Assembly (NCBI GenBank): GCA_946406115.1
Contig: OX291556.1
Location: forward strand, 12,120,501 to 12,184,500
From: Apoda limacodes
Lineage: Eukaryota; Arthropoda; Insecta; Lepidoptera; Limacodidae
DNA length: 64,000 nt
Direction of reading: 5' to 3'
In this document: piece after piece, positions 54,450 to 64,000 of the stretch
How the letters are laid out: each line of letters starts with the position of its first letter
Numbering within the stretch: position 1 is the first letter of the stretch
Position numbers and translations under genes: made by a program
Notes under the pieces: model-generated
Told to the model about the DNA's origin: nothing
What the model saw: only the letters and a program-made list of their open reading frames with translations
Database searches by the model: none

Positions 54450-55849
54450 GCTGTAGCTTACTTTTATCAATGCTTCTAGCGTACTAAAGCAGTCCTGAAT
54501 CGATCATGAATATAACAGATTTTAGGTATATTATCTTTTTATTTAATGTTATTTTCATATCACTCGACGAATATAAATATTATATTACTACTAAAGGTTT
54601 ATATATAAAAGCATACGTAACTTGAGTTTCCAGGTCGTAGTTTTGTCTTTTCGTAATCTTCGATTGCTATTAAACTTCTTTTAAAGAACTTTTATTTGGA
54701 CAAAACATAGGCCTAATTCGGTTGTAACTGAAGCTATATCATCCGTGGGCTTTACAAGAGATTTTTTTAACCTATCAACCAGGCGGTGTCATAAGACGTA
54801 TGCATATTTTCAGGATACCCAGATGCGATTAAGATGACCTTTTCAGGGTCTTAAGCAAACAATCGATTGAAATAGTCGGTTTCGTGGCTCAGTGGGCAAA
54901 GACCTTTTTAATTACTGTTTTTTTATTACCCACGACTAATTAAGTGTTATTAAACCTAATCACTGAAATTTATTGAGACAAGGCGGCGAGAAGTGCGTTA
55001 TCTACTCTACTACATAGTTCCTAATAATGCATGTTCTACATTCATTGTTCAATGGCGGTTTTCAACTTCTTAATGCAAAAATTTTGCATTACAACTTGCA
55101 TTATCTAAAAAAAATGGTGAATTTCGCTTATCCATAGAAGAGGACAGTTCTCGCCTTCCTCTGAAAAAGGAAGATGCAAAGGAAGGATAATGTTTATCAC
55201 CCTATCTATGTATGTATGTATGTTTGTTCCTTTGCAGCGCTCTACAGACAGACTGACAGAATCTACAGATTTTGATGATTCTTGCGTTAATCGATTCGTA
55301 TTAATCTTGCAAGTGCCACTAAAGATATGACAAAAATCAAAATTATTATCATATTGTGAATAAAAAAATCAAAGTTGACAAACTGTGTCAGATAGCATCT
55401 CATTAATTAGGTATTTTTAAATCACTTTTAGGTTCCCTTATATTTTTTTAATATGAATGACCATTTAGAATCTTTAACGACTTTAAGTTGGTTAGCAACC
55501 ATACTCACTTGAATCTTAATACTTATGATTAATGAATCAATAAATAAGACCACCGCAAGCTACTTTATAATCTCCACAATCCAACGTAACCAGTAATTGC
55601 TAATAAGTAATAAATAGAAAATACTGTTCTATGTTAATCGTAACGCAATGATTTACAGCTCTACACTCAAAGTAAAGTTACTGAAATTAATAAGGCCATT
55701 CGCATGATTAATAACAATCTTGTACACCTCAATAAGTGATCAGAAATCTATGGGCGTGTTTGTTAACCCAGCTAAATATCAATCGATAGACTTAGTTAGT
55801 TCTCGTCAGCTTGTAAGTTAGATAATTGTTTACTTCATTTGTTTCAATT
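54450..55849. other. Intergenic, nothing firm
   Basis: AT-rich; contains a tRNA-head-like GGTTTCGTGGCTCAGTGGGC at 54880-54900 (SINE remnant) and a short (TATG)n run near 55205-55225. No exon seen. Confidence 0.5.
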
Positions 55850-56640
55850 GTTTGCTTTTTGCTCGCGCCCATTGGCTACCTGCGGCTCTAACCAGATCGT
55901 CTGTCCACCTGGTAGGAGGCCGTCCCACGCTGCGCCTTCCGTCTCCGTGGTCGCCGCTCGAGAATCTTTCTTCCCTATCGGTTATTGGTTCAACAAGTGA
56001 TGTGGATTGCCATTGCCATGACAGCTTGCTAACTTTTTGAGCTATATCGGTAACTTTGGTTATTTAGCAAACTGCCTCATTTCGGATTTTGTCGCGCAAA
56101 TAAACGCCTAGGATGACTTTTTCCTTAGCTCGCTGAGCGACTCTGAGCTTATTTAAAAGGCCAACAGTTAGAGACCAAGTTTCTGTACCATAAGTCGTCA
56201 CTGGCAACACACACTGATTGTAGATTTTTGTCTTACATAAATTTAATCATTAAATAAGTTTTTTAGATATTAGCAATAGTTCCGATCCATGGAACCCTAA
56301 CTTAACTGGAGCATCACATTCAAGACAAGTACTCACCAACTTGAATACAACTTTTTAATTCAAACATTAAAACACTAGTCAATATTTAGAGAGGTATTTT
56401 GGACGAAAAAATGCGTCGGAGGCCAACCTGTTGGGTATCTCTGCTGAGGTTTCTAAGCATCGTGCCTTCCAGCGATTCTGCCATGACCACTATATCGTCG
56501 GCAATATGAAGGTGAGTGATGTACTCGCCATTTATGTTTACGCCATATCCTTTCCACTCCAGAAGCCTAACACATCTTCTAACGCAGTTGTTAACAGTTT
56601 CGGAGAAATGACGTCTACCTGTGACACATTTTTGCAAATA
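55850..56640 (-). pseudogene. RTE-type LINE reverse transcriptase, C-terminal half, decayed
   Basis: The minus strand encodes, near 56620-56430, KGYGVNINGEYITHLHIADD then IVVMAESLEGT (the catalytic FADD is here IADD) and QQVGLR. After a gap, 56220-55860 encodes KIYNQCVLPVTTYGTETWSL, KLRVAQRAKEKVILGVYLRD, KVTDIAQKVSKLSWQW and GDGRRSVGRPPTRWTDDLVR with AAGSQWARA. These are the consecutive conserved C-terminal blocks of RTE ORFs. About 165 bases at 56225-56390 do not belong to it. Stops are present; no tail was found. Confidence 0.8.
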
Positions 56641-56934
56641 AATTGGTTTACGACGGCGGTAAAAAATCTTGAGTGAATTTAAAATAATACTCTCAGCTGA
56701 AATAATCAGGCGACAGTTTTTGGTGCTTACTTTTGCCGTCGCATTAAAATATAATTTCTTTGCAAAAACAAGTAATAATTTACTAACTAAACTTGGAAAA
56801 ACTTACATTAAATTGTAACTGGAACCATAATTAATGATAAAAAATCTTTGATTATTTAAAAAATAATAATTAAGTAGCCATTTTGTATGAAAATGTCCAG
56901 CTTCACTGCTTTCGCCAGAAATATTTATCCATGT

Positions 56935-57862
56935 AAAAATTATCCATGGAAGTTTGCTGAACTTAGTCCATATTCTTTTTTAGCATTTAATTTGTTAAAG
57001 TTGTCAGTAACCCTACAAATAAATGAATTCTGTCTATAATTTGTGTTTACCATTTCCAACGAAAAAATAGGACTTTGCCTGCGCAATCTAGATGGAACAT
57101 ATAGATTCAGTTTACTCAGTAGTTCAGGAGCATTAATTAGGCTCTGGGCAATTTTCATAAGTAAAATGTTATCTGCGATTTCTCGACGTATGTATAATGG
57201 AAGGCGATGGTATTTTTTGCAAGCTAGAATATAGTCCGCTGGGGTATAAGTTCGATAATTGAGGTTCCTAAGAAATTTCCTTTGTATTGCCTCAATTCTT
57301 GTTATGTAAGTATTATATTTAGGATTCCAGATTTGAAAGAAATATTCTAACTTGCTGCTTACATATGTACAAAATAATATTTTAAAAGTTTTTATATTCT
57401 CAAATTATCTTCTTGTTCGCATAATAAATCCTAGTGATTTTTATGCTTTCTTTATTATATTATTAATATGTTCATCAAAAATTAATTTAGAATCATGTAT
57501 TACATCTAAGTCTTTCACAGATTGTTCTCTTAGCAACTTATAGTTTTTTAGGTAATACTTACTAAGTATTGGATGTTTGCGTCGGGTAAATGATAAGACA
57601 GAGCATTTAGCAGAGTTAAGTACTAATTTGTTAGCATCACAATACTCATCAAGTCTTACAAGATCTTCTTGCAGAGAAGAAATATCTGCCATTGTTGTAA
57701 TAGACTTGAAGATTTTCATGTCATCAGCAAAAATAAGTACTTTATCATTTTTAAAGCAAACATCGATATCAGAAACAAAGATTAAAAAGAGGAGAGGACC
57801 CAAAAGAGAACCCTGGGGTATACCACTTGGAACTTTAACCCAGCTAGATAATTGTTAGCTAC
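56935..57862 (-). pseudogene. Non-LTR reverse transcriptase (second CR1/Jockey-group lineage), 5'-truncated
   Basis: The minus strand starts near WVKVPSGIPQGSLLGPLLFL and continues with IFVSDIDVCFKNDKVLIFAD and DMKIF (catalytic FADD), SLQEDLVRLDEYCDANKLVL, NSAKCSVLSFTRRK and DEHINNIIKKA (120-codon frame at 57441-57803). In another frame it goes on with RTRRKFENIKTFKILFCTYV, LEYFFQIWNPKYNTYI, RIEAIQRKFLRNLNYRTYTP, RREIADNILLMKIAQ and VPSRLRRQSPIFSLEMVNTN. It ends with a stop near 56940. One frameshift near 57445 is obvious. It is distinct from the 8.3-kb family. Confidence 0.85.
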
Positions 57863-58574
57863 GACCGCTTGCGAGCGATTTGCTTTAAATAACTATAAAC
57901 ATTTGAAAGTGTTTTTAAGCCTTTATTTGTCACCACCAACAGCCTTTCTGTTTTAACCAACGGTCGACTGGTACGAAATACTTTAAGGCATTAAGTTCGC
58001 CATTTGTACATTTATTTTATATAGTGTGCAATAAAGAATAAATAAAAATAGATAAGAGTTTAATAGGTAAACCCTAGTTTAATATTTGAGCGACTGTGTT
58101 AAGTAGCAATCTAAAAAACAATTAAATTAAAGATTATTATTTGAACAGAAAGAATAGGAGAAACGTAAAAATTATTATGTTTTATTATTTGTAAAACATT
58201 TCCTTCTTGTTTTTATGATTCATTAAGGTTGAAATATTCCACTTTGTTTTTGATTTGCCAACAAAAAAGAAAGCTTAAAATTTATGTAGACATATTAAAA
58301 TCGTATTTTCCTGTTCAACTTAAGGTGACAACGATTTGGGAATTATAAATTAAATACTTTTGGTTACTTTACCTTTGCAATATAAAAGTACGAAATTTCA
58401 ATAAATATATACCTAATAATAATACCAAAGTATTAATACACATAATCTTACCAAAAGGTTATCATATTAATTATAAATGTTATACGTGGTCCCATGGTGG
58501 TCCCATTAAAAATGCGACACTGGGTTGCACCAACTTACTTTGCCGTTAGCCAACAAATTTTCATACAATCTCTC

Positions 58575-59020
58575 ATTTTTAGGGTTCCGTACCCAAAGAG
58601 TAATTAGCGGCACCCTATTACTAGCACTCCGCTGTCCGTCCGTCTGTTACCAGGCTGTATCTCATGAACCGTGATAATGAGACAGTTGAAATTTTCACAG
58701 AAGATGTATTTCTGTTGTCGCTATAACAACAAATACTAGAAAATAGAATAAAATAAATATTATAGGGGACAAAAAATACAACAAACGTGATTTTTTTGCT
58801 CGTTTTTGCTCGATATTTATAACGATAACAGGTAGACGCTTGAAATATTCACAGAATATTTAGTTATATATTCACTTTAAAAATAAATAATTAAATTAAA
58901 ATAAAACAAATATTTAAGGGGGGCTCCCATACAACAAACGTGATTTGTTTGCCGTTTTTATAGAAAATGGTACGAATCCCTTCGTGCGCGAGTCCGACTC
59001 GCACTTGGCCGATTTCTTAA
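58575..59020 (+). repeat. Complete copy (about 445 bases) of a common interspersed repeat
   Basis: Begins TTTTAGGGTTCCGTACCCAA, passes GTCCGTCCGTCTGTTACCAG, GCTGTATCTCATGAACCGTG, AGTTGAAATTTTCACAGAAG and GGCTCCCATACAACAAACGT (near-duplicated within the unit at about 58770 and 58925), and ends GAGTCCGACTCGCACTTGGC. No ORF. Partial copies: 22283-23020. Confidence 0.75.
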
Positions 59021-59354
59021 CAATTATTATAAAGTAGACAAAGTCTGAAAATCTGATGATTTATTTATAAGTTTGCTATTTTTTTTTTATCGTACAAAGT
59101 TTCTTTAATCGTGTATTGATTTTCTAAAAGAGCTTAAATAAAGCCTCAACAGTCCCACTGATTTTATTCTGTGTTAGAAAACCACTAAAGCTACTTTTAA
59201 AATGCAATTTTCGGCGGACCGATCGCGCTGTTCTTATAGCATTTCGCCTATTTATATAAAGAAAAATAATTACCGATCACTGTTAAAAGGCAAAGAAGTA
59301 AAAAAAATGAGCTTCCAAAGGTGGTGAACAATAAATACATAGTGCATTTAAAAA

Positions 59355-59625
59355 AAGAGTCGGTGGTGGCCAAGTGCTTTCGATGTCACCTTGTGTCCTG
59401 AGTGGTGGAGGTTCAAACCCGGCGTGTATCAATGTTTCTTCTTTTTTTTTTCAAGTACATTGATTGTTTACACATCTGGCTAATTTCAGAAATAAAGACG
59501 TATATGAAGTTCATAATCCGCACTAGGCCTGCGTGTGGATTAAGGCCCAAATCACCCTTGGTCTCACAACTAGGCCGTGCCCCAACAGTGGGGATGTATA
59601 AGGCTGATGAGGATATAAAAAAATT
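59355..59625 (+). mobile_element. Composite SINE: tRNA head plus LINE-like tail
   Basis: The head has GTGGTGGCCAAGTGCTTTCG (A box) and GGAGGTTCAAACCCGGCGTG (B box). The tail has ATTAAGGCCCAAATCACCCT, AACTAGGCCGTGCCCCAACA and GTGGGGATGTATAAGGCTGA, then TGAGGATATAA. The tail block also occurs at 4345-4385. Confidence 0.65.
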
Positions 59626-60034
59626 AAATAGGTGTGCTATACAAATTACTAAGTGAAAATCATAAATAAAATGTAGGTATTAAGTCAGTTCCGGTCCTAC
59701 AATTCAATCAAGTGAGAAACAAAAATCTTTTCAGTTTATAAAAATATAAAAAATAAAATTATAAATAATATAAAAGTAGTATACGAATATAAAGCAAATG
59801 GAATCAGATTACTCATCGTCCCTTCTGAACAAAAACAATAATGTATTTTCGTTATCTCTTGTACTTTCATTTAGACAGTAGCTAACAAAGAGGCACGTCA
59901 CTCGCGTTTTGGTTTTGTTTTGCGTGGACTTTTTGTGTAACGCAATTCGCTAAGGCAGTATGATTAATAGCATAGGTTTCTTGATATCATTAGAGAGAAA
60001 AAACTAAAATAAATAGGCTGAAACTATCATACGC

Positions 60035-60140
60035 TGAGGTTTTCTGTAGGGACTACAGTATGTATATAGTTCTTCTGGAAGTGAGTTATTGGTTTTTTTT
60101 TAAGTTCGGCGACGAGTGAATAAGCCCCTGGTATTTGTAA
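60035..60140 (+). mobile_element. Diverged LINE 3' fragment
   Basis: GAGGTTTTCTGTAGGGACTA, CAGTATGTATATAGTTCTTC, GTTCGGCGACGAGTGAATAA and GCCCCTGG correspond to the KVFCKDYSIEFF...GRQRASDTPG-coding end of the common LINE. Confidence 0.55.
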
Positions 60141-60974
60141 CTCAATAATTTAAATAAATATACGTCTGATATAATCACGAAGATAACCAAAGTCCGGAGT
60201 ATTATTTACCATACGACTCGACACCAGTCACATTACTAAGAATTGTGCGCCGCTCACATATGTATATTTGAAAGTACCCTGCTATTTTGCGTCCATCTTG
60301 ATCCTTCGTATTTACTGTAACATAATGAGCTTTTGTGATTGTAAAAACTATGATATTTTAGGACAATGTACGTTGTATTTTTACGCCACTGCTCCAGACT
60401 CATGCTTAAAACTTAGTAAGTATATCTTGATATTCATGGAGAAGTCATATAATTGTTACTAAGAGTATAGAGTACATAAAATACTAACTTATTTTCGTAT
60501 TCAAAGAGATATATGACTATATTTTTTCATGATTTTAATATGTATGACTCATTGTCAACAAAATATTGACATGCTAACACAGCACCGACTACCATAAGTA
60601 AGTCTATGTATAACAAAGTTAATCAAATTTACATAAAAAATGGAAACAGCCCCATATAGAGTTCATGCCCCATTTTCGAAACATTTGGCTCCGAAGTGGC
60701 GATATTCAGTTTGTTTAGTGTCGGTCAAGAGTTCACTGACTGAATCTAAAATAAATTATTATTAAAAATTACTCGATTTACCAACAAAAAAAGGATATTT
60801 AGATTTAACCTTGTGTTTTTGTAATAATAACTTTACGTGCAGTAATTCAAGAGAAAAATAACCGTCATCTTTTCGACGTTTCACAGTTTAATCGAATCAA
60901 GTTTTAAGTGGAACCCATAATTTTCTTTCATTAGTGATTTTCAATGAACAATAATTATTTGTTATGCAAGGCTG

Positions 60975-61120
60975 GAAAGTTGCTTTTTGGCGTGAATGCC
61001 TATATTGAATACCGAGAAATTGAAGGATGTCAAGATTGGTCCCACGAGCGAAGCGAGTGGTTTAAAAATTGAATCCTAAGCAAAGCGAGAAATTCTAAGG
61101 CATAAAACGCCAAAAAAAAA
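60975..61120. mobile_element. MITE-like element
   Basis: AAAGTTGCTTTTTGGCGTGA then ATGCC on the left and, on the minus strand, TTTTTTTGGCGTTTTATGCC on the right form inverted ends of about 20 bases. The centre has CACGAGCGAAGCGAGTGG. Confidence 0.45.
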
Positions 61121-61266
61121 CCAGCCGTGCGAAAGACACAATTTTGCACCTCACTACAGCAAGGAAAATACGTACAAGATACAAGAAAAACAAAAATTAG
61201 TGTTTAATTACTTATGAATGGAACAAGTATACTAATTTAAAATAGTTCAATTAAGTATTGATAACA

Positions 61267-61587
61267 TCATAATAGCATTATAAGTCTCTGAAATAGATTG
61301 AGCGTCTTTTGTATGTCTGCTGTAGTCAACAAATTGCACGCTGTAGTGTAATCCAAGCCGTTAATAGAAAATTGTAGTAATCTGGACCCCACCACACGGT
61401 GTCGACATGCTAGTTTAAGTTTTAAGAGAGCAGGTAAATTAAAAATCAAGTTTATCAATAATAAATATAAATTAGATTACCTACCAAGGGTCTCTGCTTG
61501 TCTTTGAGGGTCATCATACCGCAAAGCAGCAGGAATTTGGAATAAGATTATTACGATGGTAGATAACAAATATAGAGATATCTTCAA
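61267..61587 (-). CDS. Weak candidate: two-exon small secreted protein, start codon missing
   Basis: Exon 61485-61587 encodes a hydrophobic stretch ISLYLLSTIVIILFQIPAAL then RYDDPQRQAETL, like a signal peptide followed by a mature start. It ends at donor GTAGGT. A 75-base intron ends ..AAACTAG at 61410. The second exon 61267-61409 stays in frame for 46 residues (CRHRVVGSRLLQFSINGLDY, TTACNLLTTADIQKTLNLFQ...) to a stop. The position where ATG is expected reads TTG (61585-61587), and an in-frame stop lies four codons upstream. It may be a pseudogene, use an unseen first exon, or be chance. I do not recognise a family. Confidence 0.3.
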
Positions 61588-61679
61588 ACACAATAGTCAG
61601 TTACATGCAACAAACTCGTATAACTTTAGTGAGCACCTACCGAATCGTGTAGGGTTTTCTCCAATGAGGATATACATAC

Positions 61680-61955
61680 ATACAAACATATATATATATA
61701 TATAGTAGGGGTTCTTCAAGCAGGTTATGATTTGTTATAAGGCTAGTGATAATCGGGGCTTAATGTTAGGAATAGGCTGGGTTAACTGCAGGCCTCGAGA
61801 ATATAAGGGTGTGAGGAAGGGGCTGACTAAACCTAGATCCAAGTTGGCTTCATTTCCACCCTTCACCGACAAGAAGTGAGGAAGGTGAACTGGTAGGAAA
61901 ATCTGACCGGGATCTAAAAGAAATATATATATAGATATATATATATATAATTCGT
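61680..61955. repeat. Two (TA)n runs flanking a 220-base spacer
   Basis: Alternating TA tracts at 61689-61704 and, with ATAGATA interruptions, at 61921-61951. The spacer is less AT-rich and contains GGTGAACTGGTAGG-type non-coding sequence. Confidence 0.8.
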
Positions 61956-62109
61956 ATGGTTTATGTGTCATGTCATTATTCTAATAAGATAAAGAAGTTA
62001 TTTGAGTGATATTTAATTAGCAAAATTGGTTGTGTGAGATCCGGGTTAGATTCCGTTTAGGTAATGGGTGGCTAAAATTTAATGTGGGATTTTTAACCCA
62101 ATCTCCTTA

Positions 62110-63389
62110 AGGAATTCGTAAATAAATAAAAAAAACCTCCACTCCACCCATTGCGGCAACGGATAGATTTAGAAACTTAATTATTATTGTGTCCACATTT
62201 AAATATTTGTTTCCTGTGTGAAAATAAACGTAAACCTCCCATGTCTTTCATGGCCGCGACATTAATCTAACGGGTCTAATTTTTAATTAGACTTGATTTT
62301 ATTGCTTTATACTGTTTAAGTTGGTTGATTCATTTAAGATAGAAATGACAGAAACGCAACCTTGACCAAACTTTATTAACAGGGTATGAGGTGACGCTAG
62401 TGGGTCAGGATTTGTTCTATTCTTCTCCATGAATCACCCCGTTGGAAAAAAACGTATTAGTATAACCATACACAATTCTCTACTAACTGATGAGACTCGG
62501 AATTGTTGTATGGATGGCCGAAACGTTAAGTTCTAGACACTCAGAAAAGGGCTAACCCTTACTTGACCTGGCTAATGTGTTAGGTCCTGGGTATGGATAT
62601 GTCTCCCTTACAAACTACCTTAAGAGGATACACTTCGCGGCGCCTCGCAGCGGGCTTCATACAAACGAATTTCTCACTTATTTTTGACACTTGTTGATCA
62701 AAAACCACTAAATTTTGAAGACATGTTTTAGTAATAAATATCTAGGTCTGCAGTGTGCCAGTTTTCAATAAAATTTTATAGTTCAAAAGTTATACAGGAT
62801 TCTAGTTTTTCATACAAATGATTTTAAAAAGATTTCCAGTTAATATAACGTTTTACAAGCTTTTAGAAAAACCACAGACCTAGGTATTCAGCTTGGGATT
62901 ATGACTTAGGGCTGTTTAAAACCAAATTATAAATAATTAATTTTCAATATTCATTTTGGCGATAAGGTAGGAACAGTCTAGTGTATAAGTTAGGCGAACT
63001 TTAGGCTTCGTCTCGATTTTATAGTATTGATTTCCATAAAGTCTTACATCCGGATGTAGATAATCCCCATAGATTCGGATCATAAACTCAATTCTAGACT
63101 TAATAGCGAAATTCGTATCGACCGGGTTGCGAGATACTAAAACAAAACCGGACCAACAATATTAGTCTAAGACGGTCGAGCAGTACGTTTAGACTCCACA
63201 TGCGCGGAGAGCGAATTTGCGAATTCTGCGCATACGGCGGCTCCCCTTTTTCCCTCCGGGACGACAGCTGAGCGTTTCGAGCGTTTCGTTGCACAGGCAA
63301 ATTGTATGAAAATCTGACCATTTATTCTTTAATCGACCAAACTGATAATTCTGGGGCGGGCCCAGCGATTCTGGTTAGAGCAAATCCAT
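62110..63389. other. Intergenic, one GC-rich patch, no gene recognised
   Basis: 63180-63300 is CpG-rich (CATGCGCGGAGAGCGAATTT, TCTGCGCATACGGCGGCTCC) within AT-rich DNA and contains a 73-codon minus frame without recognisable similarity. It could be a promoter or part of a repeat. Confidence 0.4.
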
Positions 63390-64000
63390 TACTTTACTTA
63401 AGGGGTAGGCTGTAGTTTATTTCTGGGATACACTTACATTCAATCTGTTAGTTCGTCTTTACGATGTTTCTCCGTAAACTATTATAAGGTTACTTAAGGG
63501 GTAGTTAGGGAAAATTGCAGTGGGTTTCTAATACATGTAATCTGTCTCACTGTGTTTGAGGTGTTTCCTCATATGACATTTTGGGGTATATTTCCACCTA
63601 CCCCCTGTTAATAACTCATGTGTATACTTAGTATGTTCATCTGTCTCTATCATGGTCTTCTCGATACTACCTTACATTAGACGTTCCACTTAAAGGTGAG
63701 CTAGGAAACCTACCGATGGTTTACGTATTTAGGTTATGATGTTTACTTAAGGGAAAGTCCGTGAGTATATCCGTGGGTGGTTTCGTATTTAATCTGTTAG
63801 TCCGTCTTTACGGCGATTCTTCATATTCTATCAGAAGATTATAAAGTCAGTTGAGGGATAGCTAGTACGGGTAGTGACAGGCCCCTTATATATAGATGGT
63901 CTGACCGCCTTTGGGGTGGCTCCTCATATATTGTTCTAATTTTATAATATCACTTAAGGGGTCGTCAATGAGTTAGTCAATGATTTATTTATGCACTTAG
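63390..64000 (+). repeat. Degenerate tandem repeat (satellite-like) of about 100 bases, running off the window
   Basis: ACTTAAGGGG or close variants start at 63396, 63492, 63688, 63745, 63849 (AGTTGAGGG) and 63952: spacings 96, 196, 57, 104 and 103. A second module, AATCTGTTAGTYCGTCTTTA then CGRYG and TTCCTCATAT-like, recurs at 63442, 63538, 63791 and near 63896, always about 45 bases after the first. Units differ by perhaps a third of their bases. No ORF. Confidence 0.75.

Noticed and set aside
59402..59656. 84-codon plus frame
   Set aside because: It is a reading through the SINE at 59355-59625.
1..64000. CRISPR arrays, operons or ribosome-binding sites
   Set aside because: The window is eukaryotic; no regular spacer array and no bacterial gene arrangement is present.

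Overview
The window is AT-rich nuclear DNA of an insect, most likely a moth or butterfly. I infer this from the repeats: tRNA-headed SINEs, CR1/Jockey-type LINEs with one shared 3' end, RTE LINEs, the interspersed repeat ending in a 'GAGTCCGACTCGCACTTGGCC' type motif, BEL/Pao, piggyBac and Tc1/mariner relics, and many small palindromic elements. These combinations are familiar from lepidopteran genomes, but no database search was possible. There is no sign of bacterial or organellar gene organisation.

Two, possibly three, host genes can be supported. (1) A complete intronless aldehyde dehydrogenase of the succinate-semialdehyde dehydrogenase type (40123-41580, minus), with a TATA-like box upstream and a poly(A) signal beside a 14-bp hairpin downstream. 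(2) A split gene on the minus strand (about 34-5877) assembled from six small exons. Five introns have canonical GT-AG ends and the reading frame stays open throughout. It encodes a secreted protein of about 170 residues that I do not recognise. Its introns hold a LINE, a 1.9-kb long-TIR element and RTE debris. (3) A weaker two-exon candidate (61267-61587, minus) with a signal-peptide-like segment but no ATG.

Layout: 1-6 kb secreted-protein gene; 6-9.6 kb small repeats, a GC-rich patch and a nearly intact 5'-truncated LINE; 9.76-13.07 kb a G-depleted, C-rich stretch with no coding capacity; 13.4-18 kb broken piggyBac, Tc1-like and BEL/Pao genes; 18.2-19.9 kb a palindrome built from 5S-rRNA-like arms and a SINE split by a foldback element; 20-39 kb LINE/RTE fragments, SINEs, MITE-like palindromes and a third related LINE copy at 33.4-34.5 kb; 40-41.9 kb ALDH; 42.9-45.7 kb a Tc1/mariner-like transposase relic between two direct copies of a repeat; 46-58 kb palindromic elements, a DUF7869-like relic, RTE and LINE reverse transcriptases; 58.5-63.3 kb repeats and the weak gene candidate; from 63.39 kb to the end, a degenerate tandem repeat of about 100 bp that runs off the window.

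The ALDH would act in GABA-shunt catabolism (succinic semialdehyde to succinate). The other candidates have no assignable pathway. All mobile-element genes seen are truncated, frameshifted or carry stops. The LINE copies at 8.3 and 33.4 kb are so alike that their family must have been active recently.
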